Below are positions 54,801-64,000 of a stretch of 64,000 nucleotides of DNA, in pieces. Both the position numbers and the translations under genes were made by a program. Position 1 is the stretch's first letter, and every line of letters starts with the position of its first letter. The notes below the pieces were generated by a model. The model had not been told where the DNA came from. It searched no databases and was given only the letters and a program-made list of their open reading frames with translations. This DNA is from Hepsetus odoe (lineage: Eukaryota > Chordata > Actinopteri > Characiformes > Hepsetidae): the NCBI GenBank assembly GCA_017165825.1, contig CM029369.1, positions 2,566,893 through 2,630,892 of the forward strand, read 5' to 3'.

Positions 54801-57800
54801 TTTACAGCTTTCACAACAGATCCATGAAAAGTACAGATTATCTGCAAACACTGAGAGTCAAAGTGAAAATTTGAATTTGCAGTTTAACAATAAAACTTCA
54901 GGACATTTCCCCCCCCATAGTTCTGTTCGACAAATTATGAAGTAAAACAAAATTATTCTGGTAATCTGTAAAGAACACTATTTTACTGGTCAAGGCAACA
55001 GCAAGTATAATAAATTAGTAATGTCACAATGTTGCTGTTAAAATATGAACTTGTTTACTAGCTGCTCTTATTTAATTACACACCTTTTATTCAAGTTTTA
55101 AGCTTTTTTTTAAAGCCAAAATAGATTTTCACAGCTCAAATTTACTATTTAACTGCCTCCAGTCTTGAAACCATCACAGTTGACGTGATGATCATTTAAA
55201 TGAAGCGTTTCTCTTACAAAACAACCCCCAGAAGATTTTTATTTCTATTTAAGGGGTCTGACATCCCCATATCTGCTGTAATTCGCACCCTGGTCTTGCA
55301 GACTGGACAGTCATCTAGTTTACTAAACCTTCTGGAGGAAAACATACGGGCTTAACTCCTTTTGATTAAAAAAAAAAAAAAAAGAAAAAAAAGCATTAAC
55401 ATTACAAATTTACCACTGTATCTAATTCAAAACAATGTAATTAATCAGAAAAGTAGTTTTTTAATAAACAGGGGAAAAAATGTGCATGCACGCATGGTAC
55501 AAAATATACTAATAGTTACTTAGCGCTGTGATCTTATCCCAGATAACTTCTCATCTTAACTTCATTACTTCAACACACATCTTTTCTTCTTTCTTCCGTT
55601 TCAATTTCATGTCTGACTTCATTCCTCTTCCCCACATCTCTCCCTCTGCCCATAAATGCTACATCTGGGAACTTCTTTCCGCCTCATTATTAGCATGCAT
55701 TGACAATTCAGCTTCACGCATCTGAGCTTCAAATAATTTTCATTAAAAACTTCATCTGACTTCGTCCAGCATTCTCTTCTTCCAACCATAACCTTAACAA
55801 AAAAAGAAAAGGATGAAGAATGTGTAACACTAGACATCACATCCAATTATTTGTATATTTTTGCATCTTATGAATGATAGCACAGCATGAGGTGAATTGT
55901 AGTTTAAATGTTTGGTCACCCTGAGTCTGAGGGCAAAAATACAAAAAACTACTACTAATAATAAAAACATTACTGTTTCAGACCATTAATGAATAGAAAT
56001 GAAAATATAAATGCAACTGGTAATCAATACACATGTCTCACAGAACAATAAGGACATTTCCACTGAATTTAGCAAACTTTCTACAGTGGCGAAGATGTAA
56101 ACAGTCAAAACCGTCAACAAAATGGTAGCAGGGAGCTGATGAAGGACATTTTGTAAACTAGTTACGATTGAAGTGGAAAATATGGGCTGTTGGGTACAGA
56201 CAAAAGTCTAGCATTGCGATTATTTTGCTGGGATTATGACATACGTAAACAAAATAATCAGTGATTCGATAATCCACCAAAAATTTGTGAATTTCAATGA
56301 AAATTAAACTAATAATGAAAGATTTACCATATCGTTCACCTGAATAAGTCATCACATGCCCAAGACACTGTTTTACTGCAGATGAACTAAAAACGTCTAC
56401 AACTGGTCCATTGGGGGCACTTTATAACATGTTTACCTCTTTTTTCAGCTCAGAATCTATTATTCCATGAGCAGTGCATATAAAAACATACAAAACTGTC
56501 AAGGTTTGGATTAGGAGGATTGTAGGTTTTTCCTAAACAATTAATCTGTCTGGTTGGTTGCATTTAGATAGAGAAAGATGATTTGTTGGCTTAATATTGT
56601 TCTTACTGTGTTTATCTATAAAAGCTATAAATCAAGTTCTTTAGACAATAAAAACACACTAAATGAATATAAATGAGCAAAAATATATATAAAATGGCAT
56701 TTTCGTGATTCATTTGACCAATTGGTTATGGCTGCATTCACAGCAAAAACCAAAAACAAATAATCAGTTAATCGAACTAGCAGTGCGTTTCAAATGAAAA
56801 TTTGCGTACCACCAAATGTAAAGTAGAAAAAAAACTAGTCCCTCATAAGATCAACAAACAGTCACTGAAAAAAGTGTAAGGCTGAAGGTGTAACAGGGCG
56901 GTCCGTATTAGTCCATGATGAGTGTGTGCAATAGCAGTAGTGTCTTAGTGGATTGGGGTAAAGGCCACAAGATGGGATGGTTGTGGGTTCAAGTGCCAGG
57001 CCAGAACAGTACTGGTCCAGGACACAAACCCAAAACCTTCCAATCGTTGTACCTAGTCCCCTGTGTTTGGAGATTTATTGTTACTCATTTAGCCATTCTG
57101 GAGCGGGACTCAAACCCACAACCGTCCAGTCTTCAGCCCAGTCCCCAATCACTAGGTTTAGGGATTAATTATTCAGCCCTACTGTTAGAGCCACTGTCCA
57201 TCCAACCCTGGAGTTTAGTCCTAATTAAGCAGGTTTAGGGGTTTCTACTGGTCAGGGACTCAAACATAACCTCCTGATCTTGAGGCTTAATTGCTAATGA
57301 TTAGGATTAGAGATTTATTATTTATTCACTCAGCCCTACCGGTTGAGGACTCAACCCCACAACCTTCTGATCTTGGGGCTTTCCCCCTAAATACTACATT
57401 TAGGTATTTATTTTTAATAAAGCCCTAATAACATGGGACTTGAACCCACAACCATCCAAACTTCCCTAAACACTAACTTTAAGGGTGCTTTCTTTTTCTT
57501 AAACAAAGCCCCAATAATTTGGGATTTGAACCCACTTAAACCTTATCTTGGGCCCAGCCGGGTGCTACTGGATTACCCTGAGGACCACAAGGATTGTCGT
57601 GCAGGCCTACTGGTTTGGAACTCGAACCCAAGACCTTCCCATCTTCGGTCCCAGGAACAAATCACTAGGTATCCATGAGGTACCCTTGAACAAGGTGAAT
57701 TTCATTGTGGTCCACAGTTTGTTTTAAATATTTCAGCACTATAAACACACCACTGTATTAACAGGTGGAGCCCCCTGAAGAACTTGGGTCCCATCTCAAT

Positions 57801-58883
57801 GAAACAAGGTGGATTTTGGGAAAGTCTGTGGACTTTTGCTCTCAAACAATAGACTGACTCTAATGACAAGTGTGTATGCAATCCTACGCTTTATATGCTT
57901 ATTTTTCAGGTTTAATCCTCACTAAAAACAGCTGAATGAATAACTAAATGTATAAAATCAGCGTTTGGGCCTTCATTTACCGTGTTTTCATGTCGCAGTT
58001 TAGTATTACACAAATCGAGCGCCGAATTTACAGCTAAAAACAGGTTAAAAATGAAGCCTGGCGCTAAAATAAGACTTTAATTCGAAGTTTTGCACGTTCA
58101 TGTGGGAATAAAGCGCCAAAAAGACGAGAAGAAACGACGCCAAACATGGCTTCCTTCTCGAACGTTCCGTGCCACCTTAAAAAGCGCGTCGACAGCGGCG
58201 CGGAGAGGCCAAAATGGCGCCAAAGGAAGGCTTTTAAGGTGGAACCGAGAATTGGCTCGCGAGCTAAGCTAAAAGGCTAAACCCAAAAGGATTAGCGTTA
58301 TTAACAAATAATGTAATAAATGTAATGCTGGAGTATAGTAGAGTGTATTTTTTAATTTAATATACATTTTAAAGAATTAAGATATAAATTAAAAGAATTA
58401 AAAAAAAACTACCGAATTGCAGAGGCGCGTGTTAGCATAAACGGCTAACATTCACCTGAGGCACTGGGCCACACGTAAAAAAAGATTTAATCATTAAATA
58501 GGAATTACTTTATCCTGTTATTTTAGACAAACGGTAAAAAAGAACACACTAAACAAATACACATAAGAATCACAGACATTGAGGATAAACATACATGAGG
58601 CAACAACACGGTTATTAAAAATGTGGCTATTTCTGGTAAGTTTTAGGATACTTAAATCATGAAAAGGGAGCTAGAATAGGAAAAAAAAACACGCAGTAAC
58701 ACTGAAACTAAGACACTAATATACACTAAAAGTAACGCACACCAATAAACATTAACTAACACACACACACACACACACACTAACGACGCTAACAACCACT
58801 AACGCTAACGGGTTTGTTTTCGCCCACAGAAGCACTGGACCGTAACTTACCTGCTCGGGAAACTCTCTCCCGGCGTCGCTCAT
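48803..58883 (-). CDS. TRA2B: TRA2B (transformer-2 beta), whole gene span
   Basis: Sequence-specific SR-like splicing activator binding GAA-rich exonic enhancers. Eight coding exons on the minus strand (58883-58851, 54414-54269, 52419-52254, 51647-51459, 50117-50002, 49859-49713, 49107-49034, 48813-48803) join in frame to 882 nt, 293 residues (human 288). Domain order: N-terminal RS region (residues ~12-105), single RRM (~119-195) with RNP2 (VFGLSL) and RNP1 (RGFAFVYF), linker KRPHTPTPGIYMGRPTY, a glycine run and DYYDRGYDRGYD region, then the C-terminal RS tail ending SRSRSRSYSPRHY. All junctions follow GT..AG. Intron 1 holds a conserved-type poison exon, implying autoregulation. The paralogue TRA2A is less likely given the C-terminal SPRHY and the TMEM41A neighbourhood. 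Confidence 0.96.
49034..49107 (-). CDS. TRA2B: TRA2B C-terminal RS exon
   Basis: RRSPSPYYSRGAYRSRSRSR. Acceptor 'gtctttcag', donor 'cccc|gtgagt'. Confidence 0.94.
49713..49859 (-). CDS. TRA2B: TRA2B exon with glycine run
   Basis: A run of 17 Gly codons (GGN) then PSMSRRRDYYDRGYDRGYDR..YYSRSY. In mammals the glycine run follows SYR; here it precedes PSMSRRRDYY. Confidence 0.94.
50002..50117 (-). CDS. TRA2B: TRA2B exon encoding the RRM end and linker
   Basis: [20 protein letters not shown] to TPTPGIYMGRPTY. Acceptor 'gtttccag', donor 'ctta|gtgagt'. Confidence 0.96.
50370..50620 (-). mobile_element. SINE family A in a TRA2B intron
   Basis: Tail 'aaagtgaaagtgactattcg', head 'aatcggccaccgctgtccc'. 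Sense with respect to TRA2B. Confidence 0.87.
50621..51034. other. TRA2B intron, unassigned
   Basis: No feature seen apart from a T-run at 50854-50870. Confidence 0.4.
51035..51185 (+). mobile_element. SINE family B
   Basis: 'gggtggtggtctagtggtag', 'gcaggttcaaatcccacctc', 'ccactgggttcctgaacaaa'. Confidence 0.8.
51459..51647 (-). CDS. TRA2B: TRA2B exon encoding the RRM core
   Basis: ANPDPNTCLGVFGLSLYTTE to RRSRGFAFVYFENREDSEE. Acceptor 'tattcatgtag', donor 'agag|gtcagt'. Confidence 0.96.
51660..52250. other. TRA2B intron, AT-rich, unassigned
   Basis: No repeat or exon recognised. Confidence 0.4.
52254..52419 (-). CDS. TRA2B: TRA2B exon encoding the second RS region
   Basis: SHSHRSSRRHYSRSRSRSRS to SHSHSPMSNRRRHIGNR. 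Acceptor 'cttctttag', donor 'cagg|gtaaaa'. Confidence 0.94.
52425..53540. other. TRA2B intron, unassigned
   Basis: No repeat family seen. A minus open frame at 52845-53030 has no RS or RRM features. Confidence 0.4.
53545..53757 (-). mobile_element. SINE family A, diverged
   Basis: 'ttttatccgcacacaccggg', 'tactcaaaggtacctcagag', 'aaactctaggccgctgccgt'. Confidence 0.75.
54269..54414 (-). CDS. TRA2B: TRA2B exon encoding the first RS region
   Basis: ESRSGSRSLSPRGSHKSTSR to SKSRSRSRSKSG. Acceptor 'ctgctttag', donor 'ctgg|gtgggt'. Confidence 0.93.
54420..55515. other. TRA2B intron between poison exon and exon 2, unassigned
   Basis: No SINE or LINE copies, unlike most of the window. Consistent with constraint around a regulated exon, though this is inference. 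Confidence 0.4.
55520..55792 (-). other. TRA2B: TRA2B poison exon (alternatively spliced, NMD-inducing)
   Basis: 273-nt candidate exon in intron 1. Acceptor 'ttttctttttttgttaag', donor 'gctaa|gtaact'. It is rich in GAA/GAAGAA enhancers (ggaagaagag, gaggaatgaagtc, gaagaaagaagaaaag), the target of TRA2 protein itself. Read from exon 1 the frame (VMVGRRECWTK...) hits TGA at 55621-55619, about 100 nt before the exon end, far enough to trigger NMD. Position, length and composition match the autoregulatory exon known in mammalian TRA2B. Exact boundaries are inferred. Confidence 0.8.
55795..56920. other. TRA2B intron 1 upstream of the poison exon, unassigned
   Basis: AT-rich, element-free by eye. 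Confidence 0.4.
56925..57720 (-). repeat. Tandemly amplified SINE-head segments
   Basis: About seven imperfect copies of the B-box-complement segment ('actcaaacccacaacc', 'cttgaacccacaacc', 'tttgaacccac', 'actcgaacccaagacc'), each followed by 'ttc..tcttggggct' and 'ctaa.cactaggtttaggg', 80-110 bases apart. These are the tRNA-head portion of SINE family A repeated without bodies. Confidence 0.75.
57721..58750. other. TRA2B intron 1 near exon 1
   Basis: 58080-58270 is GC-richer, CpG-containing, with an open plus frame but no recognised protein. Probably part of the CpG-rich 5' region. Confidence 0.35.
58758..58783. repeat. (CA)n microsatellite
   Basis: About 12 CA units, 70 bp inside the TRA2B exon 1 donor. 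Confidence 0.95.
58851..58883 (-). CDS. TRA2B: TRA2B exon 1 (coding part)
   Basis: MSDAGREFPEQ then donor 'gcag|gtaagt', a perfect consensus. ATG context 'caccatgag'. Confidence 0.94.
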
Positions 58884-59260
58884 GGTGAGCACTGCAGAGA
58901 GAAAGTGTGGAGAAAGAAAAGAGAAGGAAAAAGAAGAAAGAGAAACCACCAAACTGGAGTCTCAACGTGTGGCTGCAGAGCCTCCGTCTCAAACTGCGGG
59001 GGCTGGTCTTACGACAAGTGGGCGGGGTCCCAGATACTCCGTCACAGATTTAAGGGGCGTGGCCTCATGGCATACGTACCGCGTTCGCAGTCTTCTCTTT
59101 CAACGCATGGGTCGGGACCTCTCAAATGTAGGCGGAGTCTCAGAGGGGTTGGGCGGGGCCTTACGTCATCCGAGAGGAGCAGCCCAACCTCTCGTTCCCA
59201 GTTTGGGGGCGGGGCTTTACGTGATGTGGGCGGTGATTACGTGTGGAATTACATAACTTC
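58884..59260 (-). promoter_or_regulatory. Putative TRA2B promoter
   Basis: Immediately upstream of exon 1. It has repeated GC boxes (gtgggcggggtc, aggggcgtggcc, ttgggcggggcc, ggggcggggctt) and three ATF/CREB-like motifs (ttacgtcatc at 59161, ttacgtgatg, attacgtgtg). Confidence 0.6.
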
Positions 59261-59414
59261 ATCTTTCCAAGTGAAAAAGATGATTAAAAAAATAAAGAAT
59301 GAATAAATGTGGCATGAAATAATTTTCAGAACTGCCGAAAAATGAGTAAAAAATTTTTTTTTTATTAATTCATTCAGTGTCATACTCTGATCGTTTTAAC
59401 GGTACGGAAAGACG

Positions 59415-59434
59415 GGAATTATGGGTATTGTAGT
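59415..59434 (-). promoter_or_regulatory. ZNF143/STAF-like site
   Basis: The minus strand reads actacaatacccataattcc, close to the SBS consensus ACTACAATTCCCAG-AATGC used at many housekeeping promoters. About 530 bp upstream of the TRA2B start codon. Confidence 0.55.
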
Positions 59435-59644
59435 CTTAATGCTTTTCTAACGAGACACTACTGTTCTGGTGACTTTAATATCAGCCGTGTTTCATCGGTT
59501 AGCTCAAGTTTACAGTAGACTATGTTTAGTCACTAATTTCCCATTAGTGGGATTATAAATAAATAAAGGATTATTATCTAACACAGACTTTACTGTAATA
59601 TTACACTTTTACTGCTGCCTTACTGCCACAGACCGCATCTCATA

Positions 59645-59855
59645 TGAAGTGAAAGTGACTATTTGCTATTGCGAACACAGCACACAGTGACCCACAACCA
59701 AATACTGTACATCCAATGTATTTAACCTTCAAACACAGTGCAGCAGTGAGCAGCCATTTCCAGCGCCCAGGGAGCAGTGCTGGGGACGGTACCTTGCTCA
59801 ATGGCACTTCAGCGCAACCTACCGGCCTGGGATTTGAACCTCTGACCTTTGCAAT
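59645..59855 (-). mobile_element. SINE family A
   Basis: 'tgaagtgaaagtgactattt', 'cccagggagcagtgctgggg', 'gggatttgaacctctgacct'. Head truncated. Confidence 0.8.
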
Positions 59856-59859
59856 GAGG

Positions 59860-60650
59860 TGAACTGCAAAGCTTTAGGCCTCAAATATTCCTTGTTAACG
59901 TGTCAGTTCTGCTTTAAGGGACCTCAAGATTATTTTAATTGGAGTAGCTTTTATGTTAAAATCTACAAATGACAATGAATAAAAGTAGTTTCAGGTCTTT
60001 TTATCCATAGTTTATAATTATTATTTAATTTGTCCTGCAATGTAAAAGACCTGCAAGCCCAGAGGGTGGCGATAAAGGAACATCTTGAAATTCATCTTTT
60101 TTTTTTTTTTTTGTTTAAACAGCAAATTTTGTGCCCTTTATACCAACAGAGAAATGTTTATTCAATCTTGGCCCACATTTCCACCAGTCTGGAACAGCTG
60201 GAATCCAGGACAGGCCATCAAAGGTTCCTACCATTAAAACACACAACTTTTTTGGTTCCAGATGGGGACTACCCTTTCTGTTTAATTAATTATATTCTGT
60301 GAGTTCATCTCAACATAACATTAATGACATTAAAAAGAAAACAAAACCTTTGCTTTTCAAGTTTACACCTTTTTACGCCATTAAGGTGCTACATTCTTTA
60401 AATATCTTTTTTTTTTTCGTAAAATGAAATGTGGGTGTGGGTGTAAAGAAATCATTTAAAGGCTGTTAAATCCATTCAGATGATCAGCCATTTACATCTG
60501 ATGAAGGTTCATCTTTCAGATTATTGAATGTGCCATATATATTATATATATACAGCTAGATAGATAGATAGATAGATAGATATTTACTCAAATACTCAAA
60601 GGACACTTTTCATCACAGTTTCAGCAAAAAATGAATGGTGATTTATTTGG
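59860..60650. other. Intergenic between TRA2B and the TSPEAR-like gene
   Basis: No gene recognised. Contains a T-run at 60099-60113 and a (TAGA)n run at 60556-60581. Confidence 0.45.
60556..60581. repeat. (TAGA)n microsatellite
   Basis: Six TAGA units. Confidence 0.95.
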
Positions 60651-60652
60651 GC

Positions 60653-60776
60653 AACAGTGGTCTAGTGTTCAGGCCCCAGGATCAGAAGGTCATGGCCCTG
60701 ATGTACCCTTGAGCAAGGTACTGTCCCCATCACTTCTCCCTGTCATTGACAATGACAATTAGTCACTTTCACTTAA
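60653..60776 (+). mobile_element. SINE family A, partial
   Basis: 'gggcaacagtggtctagtgt', 'cccttgagcaaggtactgtc', 'attagtcactttcactt'. Internal deletion. Confidence 0.7.
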
Positions 60777-60819
60777 TTTGGTTTATTATCATGGTCATTC
60801 ACAGGGGGTACGGAGTACG

Positions 60820-60997
60820 GACATTATACATTTACATTTATGGCATTTAGCAGGCTTATCCAGGGACAGTCCCCCTGTCTTGCTCAGGGACCCAGTCCAG
60901 GGACCCAGTGGTGGTAGTGCTGGAGGTGGGATTCGAACCTGGGACTTTTTGAACCATAGGTCCATAGGCAAGTATCCTACCACTAGACCACCACCAC
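60820..60997 (-). mobile_element. SINE family B
   Basis: 'tttacatttatggcatttag', 'gggattcgaacctgggactt', 'taccactagaccaccaccac'. Confidence 0.82.
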
Positions 60998-60999
60998 CC

Positions 61000-62164
61000 T
61001 TATACGAATCTGATCTTTAATTTATGGTAAGAATAAGAAAAGAAAAATAAAATAAAGAGCATCAGGACCGGCTGGCCTGCTCTCTTTTTCGACTTCTTCT
61101 TCTTTTTGGGCTTCCCCAAGGTAAGCGCCCCAAAAACGTGAAGCAGAAGAGTTGAGCTTTCTTTGCTCCACTCAGCCGTTGGCAGGGCTCAGTATGGGCA
61201 CTCTGACTGGTCTGCAGCCAGTCAAACAAGATGTTTGTTCTGGTACTTTTCTATCAGAACCAGCAGAACGTTTCAGCATTTGTTAATCTGTTTCATTGAA
61301 AAGAGCACGAGAATCACATTTACAGGAACGATAGAACATCTTGAACTGAAATGACAAAGAGGTGGACGAGGAAGAACTCCACACACATTACTGATGAAGG
61401 AACCTTAAATACAATCACACCAAACAATAATAGAGATTTGAAATTAAATTAATATCATATCCTGTTCAGTCTAAAGCTACACATGTTAATCACAGCACTG
61501 TAATTTAAAATTATCGTACTTAATGATCACTATACACATTAAATTAGTACACGTCACAAGTAAAATCTGTTGCACAAAGCTGTCCTTGTAGCTGCCCCTG
61601 TAGCGTCCAAGGTCTTCAAAAGCTGGAAAACGCTAAAAATCACCATGGCAACTGTAGCTGCAGCTTCACATCCACAACTGATACAGTATCTCACGATGGT
61701 TAAAGAAGGAGGAAATCCCAACTCGCTTCCTTGATTTTACAGTTTGGCCCCGCCCATTCACACTGATGCTATAAGGAGTGTTTCAGGCTTTCAGGGGTTG
61801 CAGGGCAACCAATCAGGACAGAGTTCATTTACATATCAGTTTTAAAGGTAATAAAACAGGCAGCGTCTCAAATGGATGAAAGATAATAAAAATTAAGTTA
61901 TGACAGAATAATAGAAAAATTGTAAGGAATCACAACTATAATAATATTATTTACTTGCTCTTCTTGTCCGTGCCCTTTTCCGCCAACAGTTTAGTGGCTT
62001 CAGTCTGATTTGGGCACCAAATGTTGGACCGTTCAGAGTGTTTCTACCAAACATAAACTATTCTGGAATCTGAAAAGTCAGTTTCCAGCTATTTCTTTTT
62101 TATTTTTTAGCTGAGAATGACAACATTAGCAGGCATGTTCCTCTCCTTCTTTACTTCCACTTTG
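61000..62164. other. Intergenic, unassigned
   Basis: No coding exon or repeat family recognised by eye. Confidence 0.4.
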
Positions 62165-62397
62165 TAGCCCCTTGTGGCCTACTGGTCAAGGATTACACCC
62201 AATTATTGGAAAGTTGTGAGTCTGAGTCCCAGACTAGCAGGCTACCCAGAGGTACCCTTCTGCAAGGTACTTTCCCCATCACTGCTCCCCGGGTGCTGGA
62301 TATGGCTCCCCCCGCTGCACGGTGTGTGGGTTAAAGTTAAGGGAAGCATTTTGTTGCAGTGTATTCACAGTGGAAAAATACTCACTTTCACTTTTTA
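62165..62397 (+). mobile_element. SINE family A
   Basis: 'gccccttgtggcctactggt', 'tgcaaggtactttccccatc', tail 'actcactttcacttttt'. Confidence 0.82.
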
Positions 62398-62685
62398 AAC
62401 TGACACATTTTTTGTCCAAGGTTTAAAGTGTCCTGAGTGGAACCTGTTCAAGAATTTGCTAGTGGACAGGGACAGAGTGTGGACCAAACACAGGGACTGA
62501 CCAAGATTTGCACTGAATTCACTTCATTTAGACAAAACCATGAGCCACGAATAAATAAAATACATCAGCACCCTTTCCCTTTTCTTCCATTTCAGTGATC
62601 ACTGTGGAATAGATGTTCAGTCTCCAATGTCCAATGTCCAGCTTTGGTGAGGTGGACATAACAGTGTTCAGGACAGTCTCCCGCT

Positions 62686-62848
62686 TCAGTGCTGATAGTA
62701 GGTCTTGAGTTTGAGGATTTTGGAGAGGGCTTGCCTGGCGCTAGAGGAGATGAGGTAGGATCCGTCTGAGGAGGTGAAGAATTCCCAATCTCGGCATCCG
62801 TTAGTGCTCAGAGTGTGAACGGGAACAAACCTCTCATAACCCTGCCAC
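62686..62848 (-). CDS. TSPEAR: TSPEAR-like last exon
   Basis: Ends at TGA. The acceptor 'gtgtgtggagcag' directly follows a (GT)n tract. Confidence 0.85.
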
Positions 62849-63440
62849 CTGCTCCACACACACACACACACACACAGAGTGTGTTTTTCAAAGTAATTTA
62901 TTACTCCACATAAAGTATTAATAATCTTAGTAATTCAGAACCCAAAAATATTAATAATTCAATCATTTAAATAATTTCAGTAATTCCGTTCTGTTCCTTT
63001 TGCCTTGCCTTTGTTTAAATTTCAGATCAGAAGTGCTTTACGGTCTTTGAGACAAGAAGATTAGAAGATTAAGGCACAGATACTTTCAGCACATTCACAA
63101 ACTTGAATAGAACAGAAAACACTCATCATAGAGATCAGGCACGTAATCTCTCCTCATTTCATTACACATGAGCCTGAAGTGTCCAAAGCCAAACATTGAC
63201 TAACAGTGATGTAACTGCAGCTCCAATCCAGCATCTACAGCTCCGCAGAGTTTTTACTTATTACTAATTGAAAGTTGACAAGTTTGACAAGTTTGCTCGG
63301 GACAGGACAAGAAGAGCTGAGGAAAAGACGAGCCTCACCTGTAAATAACACTGTTTAATGAGTAGGAACTTCCATCGTATGAGTTTGCCACCACCAAGAA
63401 CTTATCCTCCCCCACAGTGAAAAACTCCCAGTCCAGAGCA
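62686..63440 (-). CDS. TSPEAR: EAR/EPTP-repeat protein, most like TSPEAR, 3' end of gene
   Basis: Two exons on the minus strand, 63440-63339 and 62848-62686, join as IYR-WQGYERF. The first carries an EAR (EPTP) beta-propeller repeat: ALDWEFFTVGEDKFLVVANS then YDGSSYSLNSVIYR. The second has the last repeat (GCRDWEFFTSSDGSYLISSS) and a short tail ending ILKLKTYYQH. EAR repeats occur in LGI proteins, TSPEAR and ADGRV1. The cysteine-containing final repeat and short basic end fit TSPEAR best; LGI proteins end differently. The signal peptide, laminin-G-like domain and first propeller blades must lie beyond 64000. TSPEAR is a secreted protein tied to hair-cell and tooth/hair development in mammals. 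Confidence 0.8.
62855..62877. repeat. (CA)n at the TSPEAR-like last-exon acceptor
   Basis: On the gene's strand (GT)n, 7 bases before the acceptor AG. Confidence 0.93.
63339..63440 (-). CDS. TSPEAR: TSPEAR-like penultimate exon
   Basis: 102 nt, one full EAR blade. Acceptor 'tttttcccgcag', donor 'acag|gtgagg'. Confidence 0.85.
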
Positions 63441-63587
63441 CTGCGGGAAAAAAGTAGAGCACCAATATATTAAATATATATATATCACATACATTAAAAG
63501 GTCATTTTAAAGGTCCTTAGTCTGACCAATAATTACACCAATGTTTTATGTTTGTTGGGTTTTATATATATTTATATATTAAACGTT

Positions 63588-64000
<413 letters not shown>

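Noticed and set aside
62686..63440. Assignment to LGI1-4 instead of TSPEAR
   Set aside because: EAR repeats are shared, but the C-terminal sequence and short tail do not match the LGI ending as I know it. Not fully excluded without a search.

Overview
The window is animal nuclear DNA, almost certainly from a teleost fish. Genes are split by GT..AG introns and sit among tRNA-derived SINEs, LINE fragments with (GAA)n tails, Tc1/mariner-type MITEs and long (CA)n/(TA)n runs typical of fish genomes. The exact species cannot be read from the sequence.

Five protein-coding loci can be supported, four of them by exon-by-exon reconstruction with splice sites. (1) C3ORF70 homologue (UPF0524), minus strand, two exons at 27239-27065 and 15617-14971, separated by an 11.4 kb repeat-filled intron. 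(2) EHHADH, the peroxisomal bifunctional enzyme, minus strand, 39316-29305, about nine exons. Exons 1-6 and the last exon are clean, but exons 7 and 8 carry several frameshifts and a damaged NAD-binding loop. (3) TMEM41A, plus strand, 39947-45472, five exons, intact, 262 residues, head to head with EHHADH across a ~630 bp shared promoter. (4) TRA2B, minus strand, 58883-48803, eight coding exons, intact, 293 residues, plus a recognisable 'poison exon' at 55792-55520. (5) The last two exons of an EAR/EPTP-repeat protein, most like TSPEAR, minus strand, at the right end; its 5' part lies outside the window. The first four match the neighbourhood C3ORF70-EHHADH-(MAP3K13)-TMEM41A-...-TRA2B of human 3q27, with MAP3K13 absent between EHHADH and TMEM41A.

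Layout: 1-14.9 kb is intergenic, dominated by a LINE 3' end, SINEs and a Tc1 derivative, with one orphan exon-like stretch near 3.6 kb. 15-27.2 kb is C3ORF70, and 27.24-27.85 kb its CCAAT/GC-box repeat promoter. 29.3-39.3 kb is EHHADH, whose introns hold three minisatellites and an inverted SINE pair. 39.9-46.2 kb is TMEM41A, with a ~23-copy 66-bp minisatellite in intron 1. 48.5-58.9 kb is TRA2B. 59-62.6 kb is a TRA2B promoter plus a SINE-rich gap. 62.7-64 kb is the TSPEAR-like 3' end followed by a LINE fragment and (TATC)n(TA)n.

The genes do not form a pathway. EHHADH serves peroxisomal beta-oxidation, TMEM41A is a DedA/VTT membrane protein, and TRA2B is a splicing regulator. The most notable non-genic signals are the TRA2B poison exon, the EHHADH lesions, a recurrent use of (GT)n/(CA)n repeats directly at splice sites in four genes, a MITE family that amplifies an internal 69-bp unit, and a SINE segment tandemly amplified inside TRA2B intron 1.
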